Both the position numbers and the translations under genes were made by a program. Below the pieces are notes generated by a model. That model saw only the letters and a program-made list of their open reading frames with translations. It had not been told where the DNA came from and did not search any database. Shown here one piece after another: positions 17,340 to 27,102 of a stretch of 64,000 bases of DNA. The first letter of the stretch is position 1; every line of letters starts with the position of its first letter. Origin of the DNA: Gilliamella apicola (GTDB taxonomy: Bacteria; Pseudomonadota; Gammaproteobacteria; Enterobacterales; Orbaceae); assembly GCF_003202915.1 (NCBI RefSeq), contig NZ_QGLP01000006.1, positions 186,001 to 250,000 on the forward strand. Direction: 5' to 3'.

Positions 17340-20300
17340 TTATTTAGAAACATCCAAAACAAAAATGTCTATCTTTCCATCAAGTTCTTTTGGCATTTTT
17401 TCTTGTATGCTTACTTTTAATTCTTGAGCATTATTTATCGAATGATTTTTTTTGTTTGCTACTTTTTCTTGTTCACCAAACCAAAGAACAAGATATATAC
17501 CTTGTTCCTCCGCATTGGGATGTATAGAATAACGTTCATATAATTGTTCTGACGCTGCAGTATAGAGATTAGGGTGCCATTGACCTTTTACTTCAATAAC
17601 CAGTAAATGTTCTTGTCCATTTATAGATAATGTCGCGGTAAAATCACACCGATTATTCTGACTCATATAAGCCTCAATATTGAGTATGATATCTAAAGGA
17701 GCTAAATAAGGTCTAAGCCAGTCAACAATCCTATCACGCGCAGTATTTTCATCAACTCTTTGATCTAAATGATAGAAAACATTGACAGGATTAGTTTCAA
17801 GGCCTATTAATTCTTTCTGATAACATTTCAATTTTTCAATTAAATAGGCTCGCAAACCTTCTACACTAACAATTTTATTATTATCGAAAAAATCGGTTAT
17901 ATCTTGTATCTTAGGAGGTAAATAATTATTCAAAATTAGATTTTTCTTAGCTTCATAGCGATGATGAAGAATATATTTATGTAGTTTTTCAAAGCGGGGA
18001 TCTATTAATAGTTTATTAAAAATATCAAAGCAATTTTTGTAATCCTTATCTATATATTTTATTAAAGCTACTAATGTACTATATTCTTTTTCTTCTTTGG
18101 TATTATCACTAGACCAAGCTTGAGTTTCTTCGGTTGGCACACAAACATCTATAAAATAATCTAGTATTTTATAAATTTTCTTTGCCGTTAATGTAGGCCA
18201 ATTTTCTTTATAATCAGTCCAACGAGATACCAAATTATAAAATAAAATTATTGTTTCTGGTTCTTGCTTTAAATAACACCAAACTTCATCAATATCATCA
18301 TTTAAAAAAAAGAAAGCAGCTTCAAACCAAAATTTCTTTTCAGTTAAGCTATTTTGTGTTGGTGGTCCAATAATATCATCATTCGTAATTAGGAAGTTTT
18401 TAATTTTTTCATCAATGATGGTAATAAGTTTATTTTCTTCATGATTCTTACATAAAAAAGTAAATATCACCTTTAAATTATCTATATTCATTCTAGGATA
18501 CAATTGAATCCACTCGATACAATATCTAATGTTTATAGCTTCCCAACCATCCATATTTAACAACCAGCTTAACGAAAGTATGCTTTCATGGTAATAAATA
18601 AATTGAGGAACCATATATCGTTGAATAAATAATTCTTTATCTGCATTAGATTGAAATAATGTCTTTTTTATTTCATTAGTAAATAAATTTTTCTCATTTT
18701 TATCTATTTCACAAAAATAAAAATTATGTTCTAACATCAATAAAATCAAATATTCTTTCGATATTTGATTTAAATTTCTATTTTTTTTAAAAATAACATA
18801 ACTAGTTGCAAAAAGAATTATTATTGAATTACGAAACTCATTAGGTAACATATAGTACAATGATAATTTTTCTAAAGATGGCAATTTTGACTTAAGAAGT
18901 TGTAAGCCATTAATAAGTACTTCTTCAATAAATTTTATATCTTTATATTTAATAATTTTTTGTCTATCAATTAAATAACCCTTAGCAAAAAATGTTAACC
19001 AGCCCCAATCTTTTCCGTTATGAATAATAGATTCATTCTTATCTAGATATTCTTTATTATGCTCAAAACGAGCTAAATTTCTTTTTTCAGCTCGTTTTGA
19101 TTTTCTAGCTAATTTTTTTAAACTAGCTGTTGTTTTATCTTTCTTCTTACTCTTTCTATAAGCAACATCTTTAGCCCATATCTTCATAAAAGCGTCATTT
19201 TGTAATGCTTGTTGACGTAAATTTCTTCTATAACTTATTTGTTGTTCTTTATTATTTTGATACCAAGAATGATCATGAGGAAAAAATAAAAGCCCCCATA
19301 TTTCAATATTATTTGAATTGAAAGCATAATCTAGAAGTTTAATGCGGTCTTCAAAATCTAGAATTATTCCTGAATGAACTATTCGATATTTAGCTATATG
19401 ATAAAAATAACTAAAACATTCTAATTTAATCAAATTGATATAAATGTTATATTTTAAAATCGGATTAGATAAAAGTGTTGTTACGCTTACGCTGTTACTT
19501 GCTTTGGCTGTTTGTGTATATCTTAATTCTTTTAACCACAAAGCCAATTTATGTGCATTATAATTATCATCTACCAATTCAAAATAACGATCCAATAAAT
19601 GCCCAATGATTTTACTAATCCCTACTTTACATTGGCATTTATACTCTTCTTTCGAATGGCAAATACATTTAATAGTTGGCGTTAAAGCATCAAGCAAATT
19701 TGTTATATGCTCTAAACTAAATGATTGTATTAATTTATAAATAAAATATCGTTCACCTATAACTATTTTTCTGCTTTCTTTTTTGGGATAAAGGTCAGCT
19801 AATTTTTTAAAAAGATGGATTACATTTTCTTCGCCAATAGTATGAAAACCAAATTTTTCTGTAATAGTAGAAGCATATTGTAAATCATATTCTCCGCAAC
19901 GTTTAACTAAACGTTGGAAAATAGATAGAAAAGGCCAATTATTATTTGAATCTCTGATTAATGCTTCCAAAGCAGTTCTTCTAATATAAGCAGATTCATC
20001 TAAATTCATTAATAATGTAATAAGTTCGTCCTGAAATAAAGCTACTGATTCCGAGCCTTCTATTAACGATACCAATAAAGATTTTATATCAAAATCTATA
20101 TTATTACTTAAAATAACTTCTTTAATCTTCGAAGCCATACTTTGTGAAATAAAACCTTTAAAATTAAAACTACGATGCCAATCACTTGCTCTAAAAAAAG
20201 GATTTTCTTTACCTAATTTAATTAGTTCATTGATTAATATATCTTTACTAGATTGTGATAGTAATAATGGATCTCCATTTGCAATACACGCATAAGGATC

Positions 20301-21380
20301 GAGCTTAATTATTTCCTGTTGAATGGTTTCATTACCTAGTGATGCCATCCAACCCAATAACCCTCGTAATTCGGTTCTTACAATATTATTAGGAGCAATA
20401 ATGGAAAGACAGCTATTCAATGTTATCGCATCACTTGGATTTTTTATTCTTTTAACTAAATAATTAGCAGCACAATATTCAGCTACTATTCTATGTATAG
20501 GTTCATAAAGATATGAAGAATCTACTTGTTTAAACAACCCCGTATCTAAAATTTGTTTTATCTTTTTGGGTTCAACTTTACTTAAACCAAATAAATTATG
20601 AAAATTATCGATTTCCGTTTTTTCTGAAAGGCTAACACCAGACTCTCCTGATAGTAATATTTTCGTAAAAATTTCTTCTGCAAAAATTATTAAATCATCT
20701 GTTTTACATCTATCAAATAAAGGGGTATTAGTGTTATGTTCTTGTGCGAGGTATTTTATTGCATTATTAAAAACATCTGATTTTGCCCCAAAACTTAACT
20801 CTTTTTTATAAGCTACAATAAAAAGATATAGTAATTGAGGATTACTAATTAATGTTTCCAAATCTAATATGGATAATTGCGTATAGAAATCAAAAAAGTT
20901 GCTTTCCTTACAATGATAATTAAAAAAACATCTTTGTTCATCAATATCTAATGGCAATAAATAGTATGTTTTAATTTGTTCTGGATTAAGTTCTAAATAA
21001 TCACAGATCAATTGTGTATTACGTATATCATCCCATTCACTAGATCTACTTGATAACACAGTGATATCGGGATTAATACTTTCTATTTTTGTCAAAATAG
21101 ATTCAATGGCGGATTTTTCATTTAATTTAGCCACTTCATCAAATCCATCAATTATCAGTATTTTTTGTTTATCAATGGATAATTTGGTATTAATAACATT
21201 TGCTCTATAAAACTTAGTTTTATACTGTTTTGCAAGATTTGATAAAAGCGCTGTTTTTCCGGCACCTGGTTCAGCTAATAAAATTATAAATTTATATTTA
21301 ATTTGAGATGAAAAAACTTCATTTTGTTGAATTATATTGCCATTTTCTTTTAATTTTCTTGATATGTAAAAATCAGACAT
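17340..21380 (-). CDS. STAND/NACHT-type ATPase with C-terminal PD-(D/E)XK-like nuclease
   Basis: 1346 residues from ATG 21380 (a TTG precedes it by one codon). Walker A EPGAGKTA (about 37-44), Walker B ILIIDGFDE (74-82) and an arginine-containing sensor SSRSSEWD (110-117) define a NACHT-like NTPase at the extreme N-terminus. A helical winged/arm region and a very long alpha-helical middle (about 330-1150) follow, with a cysteine/histidine cluster CICHSKEEYKCQC and a lysine-rich stretch. The last 120 residues hold a nuclease-like core: D1246, then IEVKGQW with E1263 and K1265. NTPase plus helical sensor plus nuclease is the logic of Avs/STAND antiphage proteins, though domain order differs: the nuclease is C-terminal. 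It is followed upstream, 58 bases away, by a second nuclease-like gene. Defence is inferred. Confidence 0.8.
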   Translation of the reverse strand: MSDFYISRKLKENGNIIQQNEVFSSQIKYKFIILLAEPGAGKTALLSNLAKQYKTKFYRANVINTKLSIDKQKILIIDGFDEVAKLNEKSAIESILTKIESINPDITVLSSRSSEWDDIRNTQLICDYLELNPEQIKTYYLLPLDIDEQRCFFNYHCKESNFFDFYTQLSILDLETLISNPQLLYLFIVAYKKELSFGAKSDVFNNAIKYLAQEHNTNTPLFDRCKTDDLIIFAEEIFTKILLSGESGVSLSEKTEIDNFHNLFGLSKVEPKKIKQILDTGLFKQVDSSYLYEPIHRIVAEYCAANYLVKRIKNPSDAITLNSCLSIIAPNNIVRTELRGLLGWMASLGNETIQQEIIKLDPYACIANGDPLLLSQSSKDILINELIKLGKENPFFRASDWHRSFNFKGFISQSMASKIKEVILSNNIDFDIKSLLVSLIEGSESVALFQDELITLLMNLDESAYIRRTALEALIRDSNNNWPFLSIFQRLVKRCGEYDLQYASTITEKFGFHTIGEENVIHLFKKLADLYPKKESRKIVIGERYFIYKLIQSFSLEHITNLLDALTPTIKCICHSKEEYKCQCKVGISKIIGHLLDRYFELVDDNYNAHKLALWLKELRYTQTAKASNSVSVTTLLSNPILKYNIYINLIKLECFSYFYHIAKYRIVHSGIILDFEDRIKLLDYAFNSNNIEIWGLLFFPHDHSWYQNNKEQQISYRRNLRQQALQNDAFMKIWAKDVAYRKSKKKDKTTASLKKLARKSKRAEKRNLARFEHNKEYLDKNESIIHNGKDWGWLTFFAKGYLIDRQKIIKYKDIKFIEEVLINGLQLLKSKLPSLEKLSLYYMLPNEFRNSIIILFATSYVIFKKNRNLNQISKEYLILLMLEHNFYFCEIDKNEKNLFTNEIKKTLFQSNADKELFIQRYMVPQFIYYHESILSLSWLLNMDGWEAINIRYCIEWIQLYPRMNIDNLKVIFTFLCKNHEENKLITIIDEKIKNFLITNDDIIGPPTQNSLTEKKFWFEAAFFFLNDDIDEVWCYLKQEPETIILFYNLVSRWTDYKENWPTLTAKKIYKILDYFIDVCVPTEETQAWSSDNTKEEKEYSTLVALIKYIDKDYKNCFDIFNKLLIDPRFEKLHKYILHHRYEAKKNLILNNYLPPKIQDITDFFDNNKIVSVEGLRAYLIEKLKCYQKELIGLETNPVNVFYHLDQRVDENTARDRIVDWLRPYLAPLDIILNIEAYMSQNNRCDFTATLSINGQEHLLVIEVKGQWHPNLYTAASEQLYERYSIHPNAEEQGIYLVLWFGEQEKVANKKNHSINNAQELKVSIQEKMPKELDGKIDIFVLDVSK

Positions 21381-21438
21381 CAATAATTTCTCTTTGTTAG
21401 TATTTATATATCATCAAATTAATTTGGTATTTTATTTT

Positions 21439-22347
21439 TTACAAAATCTGCTTCACCAAACTCATAATGTACTCTAAATTATTAGTATCAGACACAGTTA
21501 ACTCATAATCACCTGTCGCCCAATGACCAACATTTGAGACGTCTTTTGTTAATTTTTTAGGATCATCTAGATTACCTTTTTTAGCATTAAGCCAAAGTTT
21601 TAGTGACCTATTTTGTAAATGTATTGAAACAATATTATTTTTATCTTTTTTGAAGGCAATATATAACTTTTTAGGAAAAATCTCGATATCCGTAGATAAA
21701 GCTAAAATAGCATTTTTAAAACTATCATAAAGTTCTGATACTTCATCGTTTTTATCTTTCAGATGAGCATCTTCATCATAAACAATTAACTCTTTTGTTA
21801 CTTTATCTAAAGGTGAATTTTGGGGATGTTGAATTTGTTTAATACTTGGCGCTGATTTAGAACGTTTGATTGGATTGATGGTGATCATATCATTTTCAAA
21901 ACGTTTTATTTCCCAAAGCTCAATGGCTAAATCCTTAAAATTTGTTGATTGTTTTTGATAATCAGTGAAAGCCGGAGACACAAAAATAATTTTACTTTGT
22001 GACCAATCAATTTCATTGCGCTTCAAATTAGTTTGACAGGATTCATTATACTCAACAATAAAATCAGCTTGATAATCGAGCATAAGGTTCAAATAGGTAA
22101 CACCCTGATCAATAACACTTAAATTACGATCACGTTTATATTCAATTATCACAAAAGATTTTGACTCTTCATCATAAGCCAAAGTATCAATACGATAATC
22201 TTTTATCCTAAATTCGGATTTTACAAAAATTAAGTTACCAATTATATCTAAATTATTCTCAAATAATGTTTGGATTTCTTTTTCTAATTTAAATGGTTTC
22301 TCTTTTAAAAGAATAAGAGATTGTTTTTTATTTGAGAAAATTTGCAT
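21439..22347 (-). CDS. NucS-like nuclease with DUF5655-type C-terminus
   Basis: 302 residues, starting at ATG 22347. The N-terminal half has a PD-(D/E)XK-like core: YRIDTLAYDEE (D54), then FVIIEYKRDRN (E69, K71) followed by a helix with QGVTYLNLML, as in NucS/DUF91-type nucleases. The C-terminal 100 residues (FPKKLYIAFKKDKNNIVSIH, RSLKLWLNAKKGNLDDP, VGHWATGDYELTV) match the DUF5655 domain found in many defence-island proteins. It is first in a probable operon with the large NTPase and may supply the cleavage or the recognition function. It could instead be an independent DNA-repair-like nuclease. Confidence 0.8.
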   Translation of the reverse strand: MQIFSNKKQSLILLKEKPFKLEKEIQTLFENNLDIIGNLIFVKSEFRIKDYRIDTLAYDEESKSFVIIEYKRDRNLSVIDQGVTYLNLMLDYQADFIVEYNESCQTNLKRNEIDWSQSKIIFVSPAFTDYQKQSTNFKDLAIELWEIKRFENDMITINPIKRSKSAPSIKQIQHPQNSPLDKVTKELIVYDEDAHLKDKNDEVSELYDSFKNAILALSTDIEIFPKKLYIAFKKDKNNIVSIHLQNRSLKLWLNAKKGNLDDPKKLTKDVSNVGHWATGDYELTVSDTNNLEYIMSLVKQIL

Positions 22348-22599
22348 TTTTTATCCATCAAAAAAATTATTAATACCTAATTGTTTGTACAATTATTCAC
22401 CTGATGATTATTTTAACAATAAAAATAGTATTTATACAAATAACTAAATCTCGAAAAAGTTTAAATATTCTTTCTCAATTTCCTAGATAAGTACATATCA
22501 ATAATAACTATTTACTCGAATATATAATTATTATGATGATCAAATTAAGATATAAAAATTGGCTTTAAAATAAACATCAATAAAGCCAATTAATCATCA

Positions 22600-23337
22600 T
22601 TAATCAACAATAACTCTACCATTTAATGGCTGTAATGGGCGATTGTTGTCGTGATGCATGGTTGAGTGGAATTTTTCTATTTGTTCCTCTGAGGCTATTG
22701 CTGGTTGTTCGAGTACAATCCATCTTACACCTTCTGTACAAGGTGGGGTTGTTAGTGATCCACTAAAGCGGTAATAATCTAAGGTGTTAGGAAATAATGC
22801 CCTGATATCTACCGTATTTTCAATAATAGCTTTATTACCCGCTTGTGCTGGCATTTGCTGCCAAATTTTGGCAAGTTCGCGGTTAACTTCACCATGATTA
22901 AACATTAAGGCAACCACTGTAAGCTCACCAGCTTTATTTTTGTATACAAAGTGGGCTTCCATTGGATAACTTTTACCTTTAATAGTATTTTCACTTGGGC
23001 TATGAAAATGGAATTGTTGTAACGTAAAGGTTTGCTCATCTAATATTAACTGATTATCACCTGTAACATTAACCTGAATTGTATGCCCGTTATTGATAAT
23101 TTCTTGTTTACTTGGTTGGAATGAGAACTTTAAGTTTTCATGCTCTGTTTTTAATGCATGATCAATATTGATCGGTGACTGATTTTTACCATTCTCACAG
23201 GTAGAATACTCTGGTGATAATTTACCCCAGTTTTCTGGTTTCTCTTGACCTTCATATCCCCAATGAGATGAATGTCCTGAAGCGGCGCAAGATAAGCTAG
23301 TTGCCATTAATACTGCAATTACTACGTTATGTTTCAT
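22600..23337 (-). CDS. Periplasmic alpha-class carbonic anhydrase
   Basis: 245 residues with a signal peptide (VVIAVLMATSLSCAASG). It catalyses CO2 hydration in the periplasm. Zinc ligands are H110 and H112 in FHFHSPSEN and H129 in EAHF. The substrate-pocket motif SLTTPPC (194-200) and the NQSPINI strand are present, and C47-C200 can form the conserved disulphide. It is monocistronic, between the defence-like pair and tRNA-Asn. Bacterial alpha-class enzymes of this length (E. coli-type Cah) are well known, so the assignment is firm. Confidence 0.93.
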   Translation of the reverse strand: MKHNVVIAVLMATSLSCAASGHSSHWGYEGQEKPENWGKLSPEYSTCENGKNQSPINIDHALKTEHENLKFSFQPSKQEIINNGHTIQVNVTGDNQLILDEQTFTLQQFHFHSPSENTIKGKSYPMEAHFVYKNKAGELTVVALMFNHGEVNRELAKIWQQMPAQAGNKAIIENTVDIRALFPNTLDYYRFSGSLTTPPCTEGVRWIVLEQPAIASEEQIEKFHSTMHHDNNRPLQPLNGRVIVD

Positions 23338-23531
23338 GTTGATTTCACACTTTGGTATTAATTGGAGGGAGCCTGAATTATACGCTGCAAAAATAAGGCT
23401 TTCCAGCTAAAACATGCTTTATAAAAAATAATTATATACCGCTGTTCAAGCATGGCTAAAAGGTGAATTAACAATGTTTATGCAGATAAAAGTGATCTCG
23501 AAGTATATATATTGAAAGGTAAATGTAAGAA

Positions 23532-23552
23532 AACCTGCTATATAAGCAGGTT
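23532..23552 (-). terminator. Terminator of tRNA-Asn
   Basis: Perfect 8-bp stem AACCTGCT / AGCAGGTT with a 5-base loop; the minus strand then reads TTTTCTT. It lies 16 bases past the tRNA 3' end. Confidence 0.8.
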
Positions 23553-23567
23553 CTTGAAAACTGAAAT

Positions 23568-23643
23568 TGGCTCCTCCAACAGGACTTGAACCTGTGACAT
23601 ACGGATTAACAGTCCGCCGTTCTACCGACTGAACTATGGAGGA
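23568..23643 (-). tRNA. tRNA-Asn (GTT)
   Basis: 76 bases with encoded CCA. Acceptor stem TCCTCCA pairs with TGGAGGA; the D-arm GTTCAGTCGGTAGAAC, the anticodon loop CTGTTAA (anticodon GTT) and the T-arm ACAGGTTCAAGTCCTGT are all canonical. Sequence is close to enterobacterial tRNA-Asn. Confidence 0.97.
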
Positions 23644-23791
23644 ACACTTACCGGACAGAATATTAACTATCTCTGAGGATTCTGTCAATCTCTAAAACAT
23701 TAATTTGTTTTGATTGCTCAGCTTATGAACAAATTGAATGAATCCTATGCTAAAATACTAATAATATGACATAACGAGTAGAGTAAAACTA

Positions 23792-24364
23792 ATGAAAAAA
23801 AATATTTGTGTTTTTTGTGGTGCCAGTGAAGGCCATCGCCCTGAGTATCGTATAGCAGCGGAACAACTTGGTATGGTTATTGCCAAACAAAATAGACGAT
23901 TAATCTATGGTGGTGGCAATAAAGGACTAATGGGTGTTATTGCTAATGCCGTTCTCGCTCATGGTGGTGAGGTTATTGGCATTATTCCTGAGCGGTTAGT
24001 TAAAGCTGAAACTGCACACCATGGTATTACGCGTTTAGAAGTTGTTGAAAATATGCATCAACGTAAAGCAAGATTAACTGAGCTAGCTGATGGTTTTATT
24101 GCTATGCCTGGAGGCACGGGGACATTAGAAGAGCTGTTTGAGGTATGGACAGGTATGCAAATTGGTTATCATGAAAAACCTGTTGCCTTATTAAATAGTC
24201 AATTTTGGCAACCTATGCTCAATTTTTTAGAACACGCAGTACAAGAAGGCTTTATCCGAGACAGTTTTTATCGAACATTGATCGTTGCAGATGTTGCTGA
24301 TGAAATGTTAGAGAGTATGGATAATTTTATCCCAAAAGAGTTACAGCGTTGGGTAAAAAAATAG
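23792..24364 (+). CDS. LOG-family nucleoside-5'-monophosphate phosphoribohydrolase
   Basis: 190 residues, typical for the TIGR00730 'lonely guy' family with a Rossmann-like fold. The signature PGGTGTLEELFEVWTG carries the glycine loop and catalytic glutamate, and the N-terminal FCGAS and YGGGNKGLMG motifs complete the active site. The enzyme releases ribose 5-phosphate from nucleotide monophosphates; plant and actinobacterial members activate cytokinins, while the bacterial housekeeping substrate is less clear. It is monocistronic and ends at a bidirectional terminator shared with the fru operon. Confidence 0.88.
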   Translation: MKKNICVFCGASEGHRPEYRIAAEQLGMVIAKQNRRLIYGGGNKGLMGVIANAVLAHGGEVIGIIPERLVKAETAHHGITRLEVVENMHQRKARLTELADGFIAMPGGTGTLEELFEVWTGMQIGYHEKPVALLNSQFWQPMLNFLEHAVQEGFIRDSFYRTLIVADVADEMLESMDNFIPKELQRWVKK

Positions 24365-24381
24365 ATTAAGACAAGAACAAA

Positions 24382-24405
24382 AAACGCCATCTTCTGATGG
24401 CGTTT
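24382..24405. terminator. Bidirectional terminator between LOG gene and fruA
   Basis: Perfect stem AAACGCCATC / GATGGCGTTT with a 4-base loop. It lies between convergent genes, with A/T runs on both sides. Confidence 0.85.
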
Positions 24406-24413
24406 CCATAATT

Positions 24414-26156
24414 TTATGCAGTAGCTATTTCGGTAGCTGCTGATTCTGGTTTTTTAATAACTGCGTAAGCGACACCCGCAATAACTGAACCAACAACAAT
24501 GGATAGTAAATAATCAAAAATTGGTTTAACCACGCCAGGTATTGCTACTACAAATAAACCACCATGTGGCGTCATTAAGGTAGAACCAAATGCCAGTGCC
24601 ATACCACCAGTAATTGCCCCACCTATAATACAACAAGGAATAACACGTAATGGATCACGAGCAGCGAAAGGAATTGCCCCTTCAGAGATGAAGCATAAAC
24701 CTAATACTAATGAAGCTTTACCACTTTCTTGTTCTGCTTTAGCAAATTTCTTGCGCGCAATTAAGGTTGCTAACCCCATTGCTAATGGCGGAACCATACC
24801 ACCGGCCATAATAGCAGCCATAGGAGCATAAACATGTTCAGAGATCATAGTTACACCAAATGCATATGCAGCTTTGTTAATTGGACCACCCATATCAGTA
24901 CACATCATAGCACCTAATAAAGTACCTAAAATAACCGCATTAGTGCCATTCATCGTATTAAGCCAGATAGTAAGCTCATTCATTAACGATGCGATTGGTT
25001 TACCTATTACAAATTGCATGAGCAAACCTGTGGCTAATGTAGCAAGTAAAGGAACAATTAATATTGGTTTTAATGCTTCCATACTTTTTGGTAAAGGTAG
25101 ATATTTAGTAATAGCTACAGCCATATAACCAGCAAAATAACCAATAATAATACCTCCTAGGAAACCTGCGCCAATTGTAGAGGCAAGTAAACCACCAACA
25201 AGGCCAGGAGCAAGTCCAGGTCTATCGGCAATTGAGTAAGAAATATATCCAGCTAGTAATGGCACCATAAGTGAGAATGCTAAATCACCAATTTGTTTTA
25301 AATGAGGTTCACCAACAAGCTCATTAACCAGCTTTTCTTTAACTACCACAACACCATTTTCCACTACATTTACTGATTTAAGAACTTCTTGAAACTCACC
25401 AAAAGCAAATGATAGGGCGATGATCAAACCACCAGCAACCACCATTGGTAACATATAAGACACACCAGTTAAAAGATGTTGGTAAACGCCTTTCTTTTTG
25501 TTGTTGGATGTTGTTGCACTAGCAGATGGTTGATAAACGGTTGCTTCTTGGAATGCTTTATCTAACTCTTGAGCTGTCTTTTTAAGCGCAGGACCGGTTT
25601 TGGTACGATAAAGTTTTTTACCTGCAAATTTGCTTAAATCCACATCGATATCACATGCAGCAATAACCACATCAGCAGAAGCGATCTCTTCTGGAGTTAG
25701 TTCATTACCAACTCCAACCGAACCACGAGTTTCAACTTTACACCACCAGCCACGTTTTTTCGCTTCTTCTTCAATCGCCTCTGCTGCCATAAATGTATGC
25801 GCAACACCTGTAGGGCAAGCAGTGACAGCTACAATGCGTTTTTGGCCATTGTTTGAAGTCGCAACAGCCGCAGAATTAGCAGATTGTTGATAAACAGTTG
25901 CTTTACTTTTTGCTTCATTCAAGATTTTCTTAGGATCAGCAAAAATATCATTGAGGTTATCAACCACATAAACTTTTTTGCCAATAACAGCTTTATCACT
26001 GATATTGCCGTTACCAACCGAAATGATAGCATCGGCTGATGCAGCATTATCAACAAGTTTAAAATTTAAAGAATTAGCCGCTAACGCTAATTCTGCTTTA
26101 GCTAAACGCCCGTTAACCGGCCCTGAATTACTACCTTCTACAATATATATCTTCAT
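24414..26156 (-). CDS. fruA: Fructose-specific PTS component EIIB'BC
   Basis: 580 residues. An N-terminal inactive B' domain (1-100) precedes the IIB domain with the phosphorylated cysteine in ACPTGVAHT (C114), and from about residue 225 the membrane IIC domain with around ten hydrophobic spans, including GGPINKAAYAFGV and the sugar-binding-type stretch near it. It imports fructose as fructose 1-phosphate, with phosphate from FruB. Last gene of fruB-fruK-fruA; only 8 bases separate it from fruK. Confidence 0.95.
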   Translation of the reverse strand: MKIYIVEGSNSGPVNGRLAKAELALAANSLNFKLVDNAASADAIISVGNGNISDKAVIGKKVYVVDNLNDIFADPKKILNEAKSKATVYQQSANSAAVATSNNGQKRIVAVTACPTGVAHTFMAAEAIEEEAKKRGWWCKVETRGSVGVGNELTPEEIASADVVIAACDIDVDLSKFAGKKLYRTKTGPALKKTAQELDKAFQEATVYQPSASATTSNNKKKGVYQHLLTGVSYMLPMVVAGGLIIALSFAFGEFQEVLKSVNVVENGVVVVKEKLVNELVGEPHLKQIGDLAFSLMVPLLAGYISYSIADRPGLAPGLVGGLLASTIGAGFLGGIIIGYFAGYMAVAITKYLPLPKSMEALKPILIVPLLATLATGLLMQFVIGKPIASLMNELTIWLNTMNGTNAVILGTLLGAMMCTDMGGPINKAAYAFGVTMISEHVYAPMAAIMAGGMVPPLAMGLATLIARKKFAKAEQESGKASLVLGLCFISEGAIPFAARDPLRVIPCCIIGGAITGGMALAFGSTLMTPHGGLFVVAIPGVVKPIFDYLLSIVVGSVIAGVAYAVIKKPESAATEIATA

Positions 26157-26164
26157 GAACGCTC

Positions 26165-27100
26165 CTATCCCGCGATTATTTCAATTTTTTTTGACATGTC
26201 GGTAACCGCTTGACGGTCTGACACACCAACACCAGCTTGTCCAACTGATAAAGCGGCAACACTTGATGCAAATACTAAGGTGTCTTTAATTGACTGATTC
26301 GTTAATAAACCATACATTAATCCACCGACCATTGAATCTCCAGCACCAACTGTGCTTACCACCTTACATTTAGGTGGTTTAGCTAACCATGCTTCATGTT
26401 TAGTTACCCATAAAGCACCTTTACTTCCTAGTGAAATGACTACGTTTTCTACCCCACCATCGATAAGTTCCATGGCTGCAGTTTTTATTTCTGATAATGT
26501 GGATAGTTTTCTACCCACCCACATTTCAAGCTCTTTATCATTAGGTTTTATTAACCAAGGTTTAGCTTTAAGCCCTGCGACTAAAGCCTCACGACTACTA
26601 TCAAATACGACTTTAGGACAAATTGCTTTAACTTGTTTCATCCATTCTGTAAATTTTTCCAGAGACACTCCAGCGGGTAAACTGCCACTAATGGCGACCA
26701 TATCTATCTCTTTTAACCATTCTAGCGAATTGGTGACAAAGGTTTGCCAATCTTGATCACTAATAGTAAAACCTGAAAAATTTAGGTCGGTTACATCACT
26801 ATTTTCTTCAGTTAATTTAACGTTAATCCGAGTACGTCCATCAATGGTTTGAAATTTATCAACAACATTTAATGATTCAAACAGTAAATTAAAACCATCA
26901 CGATTTTCTCTGCCTAAAAAGCCTCCCACCGTTAATTTAATACCGAGATCGGATAATACTTTAGCAACATTGATACCTTTACCTGCTGCAAGTAACGCAT
27001 TAGTTTGAACTAAATTCACGTCACCAAGTTCAACTTTAGGACAAAACCCTAATAGATCATAAGCGGGATTTAGAGTAATAGTTGCAACACGATAAGTCAT
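26165..27100 (-). CDS. fruK: 1-phosphofructokinase
   Basis: 311 residues, PfkB family. The N-terminal AAGKGINVAKVL and GGFLGREN motifs and the C-terminal anion-hole signature TVGAGDSMVGGL (catalytic Asp) are intact. It converts fructose 1-phosphate to fructose 1,6-bisphosphate in the cytoplasm. The gap to fruB is 2 bases and to fruA 8 bases, so the three are translated as one operon. Confidence 0.95.
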   Translation of the reverse strand: MTYRVATITLNPAYDLLGFCPKVELGDVNLVQTNALLAAGKGINVAKVLSDLGIKLTVGGFLGRENRDGFNLLFESLNVVDKFQTIDGRTRINVKLTEENSDVTDLNFSGFTISDQDWQTFVTNSLEWLKEIDMVAISGSLPAGVSLEKFTEWMKQVKAICPKVVFDSSREALVAGLKAKPWLIKPNDKELEMWVGRKLSTLSEIKTAAMELIDGGVENVVISLGSKGALWVTKHEAWLAKPPKCKVVSTVGAGDSMVGGLMYGLLTNQSIKDTLVFASSVAALSVGQAGVGVSDRQAVTDMSKKIEIIAG

Positions 27101-27102
27101 GA

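Noticed and set aside
23568..23643. tRNA-Asn as attachment site of the island
   Set aside because: I found no second copy of its 3' end near the integrase, and the core-like carbonic anhydrase gene separates it from the accessory genes.
23446..23688. 80-codon minus-strand frame
   Set aside because: Runs through tRNA-Asn; not coding.
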